Source of the DNA: Endozoicomonas acroporae
Lineage (GTDB): Bacteria; Pseudomonadota; Gammaproteobacteria; Pseudomonadales; Endozoicomonadaceae
DNA: 64,000 nt
Reading direction: 5' to 3'
Assembly (NCBI RefSeq): GCF_002864045.1
Contig: NZ_PJPV01000003.1
Span: forward strand, 1-64,000
In this document: piece by piece, positions 26,070 through 35,040 of the stretch
Numbering within the stretch: the stretch's first letter is position 1
How the letters are laid out: each line of letters begins with the position of its first letter
The notes under the pieces: generated by a model
The model's input: only the letters and a program-made list of their open reading frames with translations
The model's database searches: none
What the model was told of the DNA's origin: nothing
Program-made: the position numbers and the translations under genes

Positions 26070-28158
26070 TATTGTCTCCCAGCGTTTCATAATCGCCACC
26101 CTCTACCTGCGTATTTCCCGGCAAAGCACCCTGACTTGATATAAGGCCGATAAAGTCGTGGGCGGATAGTGGCTTTCCGTAGTAGTAGCCCTGTCCTTCC
26201 TGACAGCCTTTTTTAGCCAGGTAGGTTTCCTGTTCAACAGTCTCTACACCCTCAGCCAGAACTTTCAGGCCGAAGCTCTTGCCAATCTGAACAATCGCTT
26301 CAACGATGCCACAGTTTTCGCGGTTATCAGGAAGATCTTCGACAAAGGATTTATCAATTTTGATTTTGTCGAAGGGAAACTGTTTAAGGTAACCCAGCGA
26401 GGAGTAACCTGTTCCAAAGTCATCAAGTGCCAGTGTCACCCCAATGTCTTTCATATTCTGGAGCTGGACTTTCGATGCTTCCAGATCATCAATAATGGAA
26501 GTTTCGGTCACCTCAAGCTCCAGGGTTTCAGGGGGAATCTGGTATTTATTCAGTAAGAAAGCGATTCGATCAGCAATATTCTGATCCTGCAGCTGAATGG
26601 CCGAGAGGTTGACGGCCAGACGCAGGTTTTGATGACCGTCAAGGTGCCACTTGTTTAACTGTTGGCAGGCATTCTCCAGAACCCAGTTACCAATAGGAAT
26701 AATATCAAGACTGTGTTCTGCCATGGGAATGAACATATCCGGTGAGATCACCCCTTTCTCTGGGTGATTCCAGCGCAACAAGGCCTCGGCACCCACCAGC
26801 TCGCCTTTTTGATAGTTAAACTGTGGCTGAAAGGCCAGGCTGAGTTCGCGGTTTTCAAGGGCCTGGTGGAGGTCCATTTCCAACCGTTTGCGCTGGCGGA
26901 TTTCGGTATCAATAGTGGCTACATAGAACTGGTAGCGATTGTGGCTTCTGGACTTGGCCATGATCATGGCAAATTCAGCCTGCTGCAGGAGGGTGTCGAC
27001 ATCCTCACCATCGTCGGGAAAGAGCGTTATTCCGACGGTAGCACTGATGGTCAGCTGCTCATTGTTAATCTCGAAGGGTCTGTCAAGCTGCCTGATCAGA
27101 GACTGGGCCATTTCCGCGGCCTCATAGGGCTGTTCGATCTTTGATTGGATAATGGCAAACTGATCTTCACCTAATCGACCAATATAGGCTTTATTGCCGA
27201 TGCAGTTTCTAAGGCGATCCGAGACTTTTACCAGAATATGTTCGGCGGCATTGAAGTTGACCTGGGCATTCAGTGATTTAAAGTCATCCAGTCCGAGGCA
27301 GAGAATGGCGATGTTCTCATGCTTGTTGGTAGCCTTTTGGATAAAGGTATTGATCTGGTTCTGCAGGGTGCGGCGATTTGGCAGTCTGGTCAGGTAGTCA
27401 TACTGGGACAGCCGCATGATACGGGCTTCTGCTTTTTGACGCAGACTTTGATGGTAGTTAATGGACGTTAACAGTTTATTGGCAGTTCTGACCCAGAGAC
27501 CTAACTCATTATTTTCATTACCTTCAGGCACCGGCAGTTGCTGCTGTCCCGGTGCTTCAGGGTCAATGCTTGATAAATGGCGAATCAAACGATTCATGGG
27601 ACGAGTCAGCAAAGTTGAGCAGATCAGGTACATCAACAGAGCCATTGCTATGGCCCTGATTATCCCGGCGAATACCACAACGACGGATCTTTGAATAAAC
27701 GCCTTACCTTCATAGGCCGTATCAATAGAGAGAATCAATTCCCCAAAGTGTTCTTTCCCTGGTTCAAGTGGCTGGCGGTAGATACGGATGGAGTCAAAAA
27801 TATAGTCAGAAAGGAGCCGGTACCGGGAAGCAAAAATGGGTCTCTCTACCTTGGCCAGATTTGACGCATCATCCAGTCGTATTGCTGCCACCTGCACAGA
27901 CTTCATTTCCAACAGACCATTGAGCACTTCTTGTCCCATATCGGTATCAAGACGGTCAGCCGCCTTGCTGGCGGGATCATGAATCATTGCCAGCAATTCC
28001 CTGGCTTTTCGATCAATATCAGCGCTGGACAGGTGAGCATCCAGAAACACCTGCACAAGGCTTAGTAAAATGCCTAATGTGCAGGCACAGAGAAGGACCG
28101 CCTTAAGCAGTTTGATGGACAAGTGTTCTGCAGAATGTACGCCCTTCTGGGTATCCAT
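26062..28158 (-). CDS. Membrane GGDEF-EAL protein, probable c-di-GMP phosphodiesterase
   Basis: The 698-aa protein has two membrane segments (about 14-39 and 158-184) around a 115-residue periplasmic sensor, then a HAMP-like linker, a GGDEF domain (255-410) and an EAL domain (430-675). The cyclase motif is GEDQF at 330-334, so cyclase activity is doubtful. The EAL side keeps EALLRW (458), NLSAIQ (517), ELEVTETS (547), DDFGTGYSS (579), KIDKSF and EGVET (636), so it should hydrolyse c-di-GMP. As first gene of the upper polysaccharide operon it could tune polymer production or attachment. Confidence 0.92.
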   Translation of the reverse strand: MDTQKGVHSAEHLSIKLLKAVLLCACTLGILLSLVQVFLDAHLSSADIDRKARELLAMIHDPASKAADRLDTDMGQEVLNGLLEMKSVQVAAIRLDDASNLAKVERPIFASRYRLLSDYIFDSIRIYRQPLEPGKEHFGELILSIDTAYEGKAFIQRSVVVVFAGIIRAIAMALLMYLICSTLLTRPMNRLIRHLSSIDPEAPGQQQLPVPEGNENNELGLWVRTANKLLTSINYHQSLRQKAEARIMRLSQYDYLTRLPNRRTLQNQINTFIQKATNKHENIAILCLGLDDFKSLNAQVNFNAAEHILVKVSDRLRNCIGNKAYIGRLGEDQFAIIQSKIEQPYEAAEMAQSLIRQLDRPFEINNEQLTISATVGITLFPDDGEDVDTLLQQAEFAMIMAKSRSHNRYQFYVATIDTEIRQRKRLEMDLHQALENRELSLAFQPQFNYQKGELVGAEALLRWNHPEKGVISPDMFIPMAEHSLDIIPIGNWVLENACQQLNKWHLDGHQNLRLAVNLSAIQLQDQNIADRIAFLLNKYQIPPETLELEVTETSIIDDLEASKVQLQNMKDIGVTLALDDFGTGYSSLGYLKQFPFDKIKIDKSFVEDLPDNRENCGIVEAIVQIGKSFGLKVLAEGVETVEQETYLAKKGCQEGQGYYYGKPLSAHDFIGLISSQGALPGNTQVEGGDYETLGDNND

Positions 28159-28496
28159 AAAAATAACTTTAATTATTAGCCATCGATTCAGAGTTATTTG
28201 GATACAGCTTCATGTCTGAATGCATTAAGGCGTGTTGTCTGGTTGGTATTTTTTACAGCCTTACGAAATAACTATAGGGTTTGCTCAGATTTGTGTTTTA
28301 TAAAAAAAAGAAATTTTAATTATTTTTTAATTCCCGAGACTATTTCATGATCTTTTGCTCTTTTCTTTAAAATATGACTTTTACAGAATGCATCTCTGTT
28401 CTTTTGTCTAATCTAATTAAATGTGTGTTGTGTGAAATTATGTTTTACTTTTATCAGGTAAATAATAAGAAGTATTGAAGTTGGGAGTAACAGGTA
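28159..28496. promoter_or_regulatory. Divergent control region of the polysaccharide locus
   Basis: This 338-bp, strongly A+T-rich stretch separates the EAL-protein gene and upper operon (minus) from the STAS-SLBB operon (plus). It must hold promoters for both. Poly-A/T tracts around 28300-28330 may bend DNA or bind H-NS-like proteins. No clear operator palindrome or sigma-54 site can be read. Confidence 0.45.
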
Positions 28497-28829
28497 ATGG
28501 ATTACGCGACTTATCAAGCCAGCAGCTGTGATATTATTGAATTGCATAAAAAATTCAATGCAGAGACAGTGAATGAGGTTAGAGGTCACTTTGATCATTT
28601 AATTAAAGAGTGTGCAGGAGATGTCCTTGTTGATATGAGCTCTGTTAATGAACTTGATTCTTCAGGCATCGGTGCGCTGGTTTTTCTTTATAAGCGTCTA
28701 AAGACAGAGAGTAGAAATCTTGGATTGCTTGGTGTTAATGGAAAGCCTGACGAGTTATTGACAATGCTCAGGATTAACCAGACGATCAAGCAATATGAGA
28801 GTATTGAAGAGTATCTGTCGAAAAAATAA
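28497..28829 (+). CDS. STAS-domain protein (anti-sigma factor antagonist type)
   Basis: The 110-aa protein is a single STAS domain. The phosphorylation-site region reads NELDSSGIGALVFLYKRL, with Ser55/Ser56 as the likely switch residue, as in SpoIIAA and the Vibrio polysaccharide regulator SypA. Such proteins are controlled by a kinase/phosphatase pair, which is not in this window. It is the first gene of the export operon and is preceded by GGGAG, so it probably regulates polysaccharide export or synthesis. Confidence 0.88.
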   Translation: MDYATYQASSCDIIELHKKFNAETVNEVRGHFDHLIKECAGDVLVDMSSVNELDSSGIGALVFLYKRLKTESRNLGLLGVNGKPDELLTMLRINQTIKQYESIEEYLSKK

Positions 28830-29367
28830 ATTATTTTTATTTTTTTCTTTTTTGATATCGGGTGGTAAATCTGCCGGGTATCTGTTTGTTTGTTTTTTAT
28901 TTCCTTTACTCTCCTCATGCTCATTTCTATGGCCACTTCATGCTGACCGTGATTTTAGCCTTACAGTTGATGAAAAACGCAATATCAGGGATATTAACCG
29001 GTCTCATGTGATTAAATTATTGAATATCAGCCAATCCAGATATATTGAGCTCAAAGACGCTGGTGGTGAATATTGCCTTCCCGGGCAGATGAGCTTAATC
29101 AATGATAAGCATCGGCTTATCAGGCATGAGATTGATGGTGACCTTCTGGGCGATGCCAGTCATCAACTCAGTGAATCATTTGCAGCCCTGGAAAAGGTTC
29201 GTTTGATCATGGAAGCGATGGCTGAAGATGGCGGATGCCCTTTACAGTATGCTTCAGGGCTGATTCAAGAGGGCCACAAACCATTACAGTCGAAAGACTC
29301 TGTTCTTGGGCTTTCAGACTGGCCAAGACCTGTAAATTTATGGCTGTTTATGCGGGTGCCTCAATGA
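28795..29367 (+). CDS. Putative lipoprotein of the export operon
   Basis: The 190-aa frame overlaps the STAS gene by 35 bp and the SLBB gene by four (ATGA). A hydrophobic stretch ending LFVCFLFPLLSSC suggests a lipoprotein signal with Cys42 acylated, though the N-region is unusually long and the true start could lie downstream. The mature part is polar and helical (ASHQLSESFAALEKVRLIME) with a few cysteines. No family is recognised. The tight overlaps indicate that it acts with the SLBB protein. Confidence 0.6.
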   Translation: MRVLKSICRKNKLFLFFSFLISGGKSAGYLFVCFLFPLLSSCSFLWPLHADRDFSLTVDEKRNIRDINRSHVIKLLNISQSRYIELKDAGGEYCLPGQMSLINDKHRLIRHEIDGDLLGDASHQLSESFAALEKVRLIMEAMAEDGGCPLQYASGLIQEGHKPLQSKDSVLGLSDWPRPVNLWLFMRVPQ

Positions 29368-32207
29368 AGACTCTCCATTGCACAGGTATTTGCAGCAGGC
29401 TATTGCAGACTCTGGCAGTTCTCTTGTTACTCGCCGTCTGTTCTTGCGGAGTATTTGCCAATGCACCCATCGAAAAAGGTGGGGTGTTCCTCATAAAGCT
29501 GAGCGATGGTGGAGAATCTGTGCCACTTCTTCGAGTTGATGAGGCGGTGGCAGTCACTTTTCCTGATGGAATGGTTCTCAATTTGATGGGAATGGATCAA
29601 GAGGCTGCTTCCGCTGAAATACTCAGTAAAACTGGTGAATCTTACAATGTAGAGAGCATAAACTATATTGCTCCGGAACGTTTGATCAATATTGCCATCC
29701 TCGGTGATATCCAAAATCCCGGGAAGTATCCTTTTCCCATTGACTCATTGTTAACCAGTCTTAATTCACACCACACTTTTTTTGACGATTCCGACGTTGA
29801 CGCAGATTTTACCCTGATCAGGAACAGCCAGCATATTAAAGTGCCAGCCGCACAGTCAGCGGAATGGCAGCTGGAAGCCGATGATGCTGTGCTGATTTCT
29901 TTACGGGAGAAAACTCCTGAAAAAGCAGCTGATCCGCAGAAGCAGACGGGCAGTAAAAAAGTAGTTTCACCTCAAGCTGGTTTGAAAAACAATCAAAGTG
30001 CTGGCATAGAAGCTCGCACGTTGGTTGCACCGGTAAACGAAGAAGAGACTGTTCTGACGAATCCAGAATTGGCGACTGCGGAGGTAGCTGCCCCGGCAGT
30101 AGCTGACGCATCAGACGTTGAGATTGATAAATCATCAGTGCGGACGAGAGACCCTGTACATTATCAGTTGCAGTCAGGGGATATTCTGGTTATTGGGCTG
30201 CCGGGGGAAGAGGGGTTTAATACAAACTTCCTTATTGGCAGAGATGGGACTATCCACCTGCCTGAAGTAGGGCAGTTGAAAGTAGCCGACCTTACGTTAA
30301 GGGCTGCAGATAAAGCCATTTATACGGCGTTGTCCGATGTGTTTCTCGGGCTTGATAAACTGACCATTCATTTGAAGGAAAAACGGCTACTGATCACTGT
30401 ATTGGGTTTTGTCAACAATCCGGGTGAGGTCGAACTGCCCAGTACCGGTAATATCCAAATGGCGATTACCGAGGCAGGGGGCTTCGTTGATGGTGCCCAG
30501 CTGGATAGGCTTCAGTTGAGAAGGGATGGTAAGAAAAACGTCTTTAACTTTAAACGCTACCTGGATACCGGGGACCCCTCTGTTCTTCCGGAGATAAAGT
30601 CTCTGGATGAGATTTTTGTGCCTACCTCACCTGGCCTGAGCAGTGTGCACGGAGAGCCCAGAGCCGTAGATGATAAGGCGCTGGATTCTGTTTCTGACAG
30701 GACCGTGATCAAGGTATTTGGTGAAGTGCTTAAGCCCGTTAGCTTTCCTTACCAGGAAGGCATTAATGTTGTGGATGCCATTTTGAAAGGCGGGGGGGTT
30801 ACCCGCTATGCCAATGTTGAACAGATTCGGTTGCTTTCTGGTACAGAGCCCAAGCTGTTTGACCTTAAGAAGTTTCTTGACAGTGGCAAAGATGAAGATT
30901 TGCCAATGTTGGAGCCAGGATCAACCATCTATGTTGCTCAGCAGGTTGATTCTGTTTCTGGTGGGGCGCGTAAAGTGTATGTGATGGGACAGGTTCAGAA
31001 GCCCGGTGCATTCGAAACATCTGAAGGCGTTGGTTTTCTGGATATTCTCGCCAGCTCAGGGGGCCCTACCCAATATGCCGATATTCGTTCGGTCAGGATT
31101 TTGAAAAATAATGGCACAGTCATACCATTTAACTTTCAGGATTTTACTGAAGGACGAACCAGCAGCATACCTTCGATTGACTCGGGCGATGCGGTGTTTT
31201 TCCCCGAAAAAGGTCCTGAGGATGATAAGTCCTGGCTCAAGCTTGAAACTGATGACTCACTGAAGATACTCGGGGCTATTAAAAAGCCCGGCCGCTATGA
31301 GTGGGCACCTTCGGTAGATTTTATGGATTATATCAGTAACGCTGGAGGCCCGACTGATAAAGCAGACCTCGCCCATGTGAAAGTTATTAAGCCAGGCCCC
31401 AATGATCAGCGGAATATCATTGAGTTCAATATGCAGGAGTTTATTGAAGTTGGTGGGTCATGGTCAGATATGCCTCAACTGACGGGTGGTACAACGATCG
31501 TTATTCCCGAGTTGCCGGAGAACCCATCAGCCAATACTTCCAGCTGGGTTAAGTTACCAAAGGAAAATGCCATCTACGTTATGGGTGCTGTTAAAACACC
31601 GGGGCGCTACGCTTTTAACAATGAAATGGGTTTTCTGGATATAGTTGGTGCTACTTCGGGACCTTCAGAAGAAGCAGACCTGAGCCAGATTCGAATAGTT
31701 CATCGGAATGAGGGAGCTCCCAGAGTCACCAAGTTTGACCTTGTGAGATATTTTGAAACGGGTGATGACAGTTTGCTACCAAAAGTGAAACCCGGTGACT
31801 CTATCTTTTTCCCATCCAGAGCACGTAAATGGGTTGAGAAAAAACCTGAAGATACGGTCAGGATTATGGGTGCTGTTTTTGTGTCAGGCCGTTATGAATT
31901 TACCAATAACATGACCATTCTGGATCTACTGGCAGAGGCGAAAGGACCAAAGGAGACCGCTTATGTTGAGAAAATACTCATAGTCAACAGTTCCTGTTGT
32001 GAGAACCGGACGGCGACATTTGATCTGGTGGAATTTATGAAAGACCCGGATGCTTCACGGTTACCGGTGTTAAGGGCTGGTGATACGGTCTTTGTGCCAG
32101 AATTATCACAATCAAACTGGAATGTTCTCATGGGGCTGGTTGCTGATGCGGCCGCTGTTTTGACGGTAATTCAATTCCTCACCAATCTGGGATGGTTTAC
32201 GCCATGA
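29364..32207 (+). CDS. Polysaccharide export protein with seven SLBB-type repeats
   Basis: The 947-aa protein has a signal peptide ending near GVFANA. A first SLBB-like repeat follows (ILGDIQNPGKYPFPIDS), then a Pro/Ala/Lys-rich linker, and a Poly_export (Wza-like) domain (YQLQSGDILVIGLPGEEGF, LIGRDGTIHLPEVGQL). Six more SLBB repeats come next, each built on the pattern V-GxVxxPGxY...LDxLxxAGGPTxxAD (for example VYVMGQVQKPGAFETSEG, IYVMGAVKTPGRYAFNNE). A final hydrophobic segment, LMGLVADAAAVLTVIQFL, could span the outer membrane or anchor the protein. Wza has two to three SLBB repeats, so this is a long form that may bridge the periplasm alone. ATG 29364 overlaps the previous stop. Confidence 0.9.
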   Translation: MKTLHCTGICSRLLQTLAVLLLLAVCSCGVFANAPIEKGGVFLIKLSDGGESVPLLRVDEAVAVTFPDGMVLNLMGMDQEAASAEILSKTGESYNVESINYIAPERLINIAILGDIQNPGKYPFPIDSLLTSLNSHHTFFDDSDVDADFTLIRNSQHIKVPAAQSAEWQLEADDAVLISLREKTPEKAADPQKQTGSKKVVSPQAGLKNNQSAGIEARTLVAPVNEEETVLTNPELATAEVAAPAVADASDVEIDKSSVRTRDPVHYQLQSGDILVIGLPGEEGFNTNFLIGRDGTIHLPEVGQLKVADLTLRAADKAIYTALSDVFLGLDKLTIHLKEKRLLITVLGFVNNPGEVELPSTGNIQMAITEAGGFVDGAQLDRLQLRRDGKKNVFNFKRYLDTGDPSVLPEIKSLDEIFVPTSPGLSSVHGEPRAVDDKALDSVSDRTVIKVFGEVLKPVSFPYQEGINVVDAILKGGGVTRYANVEQIRLLSGTEPKLFDLKKFLDSGKDEDLPMLEPGSTIYVAQQVDSVSGGARKVYVMGQVQKPGAFETSEGVGFLDILASSGGPTQYADIRSVRILKNNGTVIPFNFQDFTEGRTSSIPSIDSGDAVFFPEKGPEDDKSWLKLETDDSLKILGAIKKPGRYEWAPSVDFMDYISNAGGPTDKADLAHVKVIKPGPNDQRNIIEFNMQEFIEVGGSWSDMPQLTGGTTIVIPELPENPSANTSSWVKLPKENAIYVMGAVKTPGRYAFNNEMGFLDIVGATSGPSEEADLSQIRIVHRNEGAPRVTKFDLVRYFETGDDSLLPKVKPGDSIFFPSRARKWVEKKPEDTVRIMGAVFVSGRYEFTNNMTILDLLAEAKGPKETAYVEKILIVNSSCCENRTATFDLVEFMKDPDASRLPVLRAGDTVFVPELSQSNWNVLMGLVADAAAVLTVIQFLTNLGWFTP

Positions 32208-32911
32208 TCAAGCTACCCATTAACTATCTGGAGATTGAAGAGGTATATGGCAACAGTATTGGTAAAGGGTTGCGTTCGGTCGCTATTACTTCCGCCAATG
32301 CGGAAGAGGGCTGCAGTACCCTGGCTTATGCGTTAAGTCAGCGCAGTGAAATCGATGGCAAGCGAACATTGCTGGTGGAAGTGAACATGCTGCACCCTGA
32401 ACTGGGTGATATTTCCGGGCATATTCATACCGACTGGTTGCCAAACCCTCAGTCTGCTGATGGCTGTATTATGCGTTCGGACGATGTGAACCTGGATATA
32501 CTGCCGGCCCCTTGTGATACGGATGTGCTTGGATTCCGCAGTATTACCAACATGAGCAAGCTTATGGAGCATTGGCTGGAAAACTATGACGCAGTGATTT
32601 TTGATACCTCCCCGGTAAATGCCAGGAATCGTAATAATATTCCCGCAGAGTCCATTTGTGCCATGGTTGATGGAACAATCATGATCGTCATGGCTGGAGT
32701 GACTCGACAAACACAATTCAAAACAGCACTGGACAGGCTGACCCAGCATGATGTGTCATTAGTTGGTGTTGTTTATAATGATTTTCTAAATCCTCGCCTG
32801 GCGGATGAAATTTGCCGGGAAACCCGTCGCTTGGACAACTGGTTTCCTAATGCCATGCAGAAAGTCAGAAATTACGTTAAAAAATCTTCGTTCTTTAATA
32901 TTGACCTTTAG
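32204..32911 (+). CDS. CpsD/CapB-like ATPase with altered Walker A
   Basis: The 235-aa protein has the fold of bacterial tyrosine-kinase domains: LRSVAITSANAEEGCSTLAY, LLVEVNMLHPELGD, NLDILPAP and YDAVIFDTSPV (Walker B). In active enzymes the first block reads GEGKST; here the lysine is Cys37 and the Walker A' aspartates are Glu59 and Asn61. ATP hydrolysis is therefore doubtful. The C-terminus lacks a tyrosine cluster. It overlaps the SLBB gene by ATGA. It may regulate the chain-length protein by binding rather than by phosphorylation. Confidence 0.8.
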   Translation: MIKLPINYLEIEEVYGNSIGKGLRSVAITSANAEEGCSTLAYALSQRSEIDGKRTLLVEVNMLHPELGDISGHIHTDWLPNPQSADGCIMRSDDVNLDILPAPCDTDVLGFRSITNMSKLMEHWLENYDAVIFDTSPVNARNRNNIPAESICAMVDGTIMIVMAGVTRQTQFKTALDRLTQHDVSLVGVVYNDFLNPRLADEICRETRRLDNWFPNAMQKVRNYVKKSSFFNIDL

Positions 32912-33020
32912 CCTTTTGGGTATCTTCATCAAACAGATTGGCGGAGCACACAGTGAAATATCAAAGGGGCTCTGCAGGTAGTGTTTTGTCCCGTAAATAG
33001 ATGAAAATGGTATTGTTTGA

Positions 33021-33689
33021 TCAGGTAGGGGGCGTAACACCAATCTCAATGGTCGGGCCAAGGAATTTAGGGCCAGTATTGAGAAAATGTACCTCCAGGA
33101 CAGCCAGTACCCTGGCAAGCATCTCTCTGGCTCTATTGCTGATATCAATGTCATAGCCCTCGCCCGCATTAAAGGCAATGGCATCAATATCATGATTCAT
33201 GGCGATATACAGAGCCCGCTTATTGTGTGGAGCCTGGGAAATAATAGTAAAGCTATCCAAATCAAAAACATGATGTGCCCTGAGAACGGAATCAAGCGTT
33301 CTGAAACCGGCATAATCCCGATATATTCGTTCTGCAGGGACGCCTTTGTTTAGCAGGTCACGCCTTATGGTGCTCGGTTCATCGTAAAAACGGGTGCTGT
33401 TATCGCCGCTGATGAGAATGTAATCAATCTTACCCGCTTTGTAGAGTTGGAAGGCTGCTTCCAGCCGGAGCCGGTAGTGGTCATTAAACCCGCCCAGGCG
33501 AGAGTATTTGCTGGTACCCAGCAAAACACCAACCTGATTATAGGGGAGCTTGCTCAGGTTAGAGTACAGGGCATCATTGGTGGCCCTGGCCACCATCAAA
33601 TTGCAAAGTACAGTCAATGCCAGCAAGACAATGGTAGAGAGAATGGCCAGCCTGACAAAAATCAGTACATGGGGTATTCGGACGCCCAT
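33021..33689 (-). CDS. SanA/YdcF-type DUF218 membrane protein
   Basis: The 222-aa protein has one N-terminal membrane segment (VRLAILSTIVLLALTVLC) and a periplasmic DUF218 domain: YNQVGVLLGTSKY, RLEAAFQLYKAGKIDYILIS, GDNSTRFYDEPSTI, FRTLDSVLRA and TIISQAPHNKRAL. SanA in enterobacteria affects envelope permeability and vancomycin resistance. It is convergent with the CpsD-like gene and sits next to another exported protein, so a role in envelope or polymer maintenance is plausible. Confidence 0.87.
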   Translation of the reverse strand: MGVRIPHVLIFVRLAILSTIVLLALTVLCNLMVARATNDALYSNLSKLPYNQVGVLLGTSKYSRLGGFNDHYRLRLEAAFQLYKAGKIDYILISGDNSTRFYDEPSTIRRDLLNKGVPAERIYRDYAGFRTLDSVLRAHHVFDLDSFTIISQAPHNKRALYIAMNHDIDAIAFNAGEGYDIDISNRAREMLARVLAVLEVHFLNTGPKFLGPTIEIGVTPPT

Positions 33690-33778
33690 CGTATACCTTC
33701 AATGCGAGTCACATCATTCCTGAGTAGATCACATTGCGTACATTCTATAAAGCCAGTGAATCAAAAAACTCTCTATTT

Positions 33779-34957
33779 TTAATCAGACATTTGTCTTAGC
33801 TCATCAATCATCCACTTTGTTATGGTTTTGCTGGGGGCATCCGGTATGCCCAGGCTTTCGGCAACCGCCGGTGGTCTGAAACCTCTGATGTGAGTATAAA
33901 TCATGACGGCCAAAGGATCTGCACTTGATGCGCGAATGGCCAGCTGTTCAGTCAGCATCAGGTTCTGATAGTCTTCATCAGCCACATAGATGACTGGCTT
34001 GCCCCGGTAGATGGCCTGCTGGGCGACAGATGATTTATGGACAATAACCGCAGAGGCAATGGTGCTCAGTGATGCGGTGGAATAAGTGCCGTGGTGTAAC
34101 AGATGGACATTGCCGTCCGATTGAGCCTCAATGATCCTGCGCTCAAGCTCACCATCAAACTTGGGGTGATATGAAACCAGAAAAAGAATGTTGGGCAGCT
34201 TCCTTGTTGCTGCAATAAAGGTTTGAAAAGCCTTGGGATAGCTGCTGCTGTAATCACCGGCAAACAACACTACAGGCTGCGCCGGGTGTATATTGAGGGT
34301 GTCGCGTAATAGGAAAATATCGGTTTCATCATAGACTTTGTCCCAGTCTTCCAGTGCGGGCTGTCCGGTAACGGTCACTGCTGCTCCCAGGGAGGCAGCG
34401 ATGCTCTGAAAGCTAAGCGCGGTGGTTTTACTGGGGACATGGAACTCGTCCAGATAGCTCAGCTCTTCTAAAAAAGGCTGTACATAGCTGATGGAGTCAA
34501 CTGGCTCAAAATTATCATAAAATGCGATGACCCTGGCACCTCTTCTCTCCCAGATATTGGCAATCTGAGCCTGTGCCCGACTTGCCATACCGGTATAGAC
34601 AATTTTGGTCGAGATGCTTTCAGCGAGTTGGTAAACCAGCTTCTGGTTCAGCAGATGGTCGCGATTTTCATACAGCGCTTCGTTGTGGGTCAATCTATCG
34701 AATGGAATCAGAGCCGGGTCATTTTTGAAGATTTCAGCAGCGCGACCCATCGCCAATATCCGGTAGGGAATGTTGGCATTTTTCAGTTTTTCCTGAATAC
34801 GCAGGAAAGCGTTGCTTTCACCCTGGTCATAGGCCACGAACAATACCGCAGTTTTGATATAGTCCGCATCGCTGCTATAAGAAGTCGGTGCAAAGAAAAG
34901 CCAGAAAACAGAGAAAATGATGGATGCTGGCAGATATTTCAGCTTGTTATTTTTCAC
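33779..34957 (-). CDS. Exported GT-B-like protein of unknown function
   Basis: The 392-aa protein starts at GTG and has a clear signal peptide (ASIIFSVFWLFFAPTSYS, cleavage near residue 29). The mature chain looks like a two-domain GT-B fold: KTAVLFVAYDQGESNAFLRI at the start, then PVVLFAGDYSSSYPKAFQTF, FLVSYHPKFDGELERRI and AVIVHKSSVAQQAIYRGKPV in the second half. This resembles cytoplasmic glycosyltransferases and UDP-GlcNAc 2-epimerase-like proteins, but nucleotide sugars are not expected in the periplasm. It may instead bind or trim polysaccharide. Confidence 0.65.
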   Translation of the reverse strand: MKNNKLKYLPASIIFSVFWLFFAPTSYSSDADYIKTAVLFVAYDQGESNAFLRIQEKLKNANIPYRILAMGRAAEIFKNDPALIPFDRLTHNEALYENRDHLLNQKLVYQLAESISTKIVYTGMASRAQAQIANIWERRGARVIAFYDNFEPVDSISYVQPFLEELSYLDEFHVPSKTTALSFQSIAASLGAAVTVTGQPALEDWDKVYDETDIFLLRDTLNIHPAQPVVLFAGDYSSSYPKAFQTFIAATRKLPNILFLVSYHPKFDGELERRIIEAQSDGNVHLLHHGTYSTASLSTIASAVIVHKSSVAQQAIYRGKPVIYVADEDYQNLMLTEQLAIRASSADPLAVMIYTHIRGFRPPAVAESLGIPDAPSKTITKWMIDELRQMSD

Positions 34958-35040
34958 GTGAGGCTACCCCGGAGAACTTCTTTAAAACTTTTTCTTCCTA
35001 AGAATCAAAGTAGGAGTCCCGCCGGGGTGTGTAAATCTGA

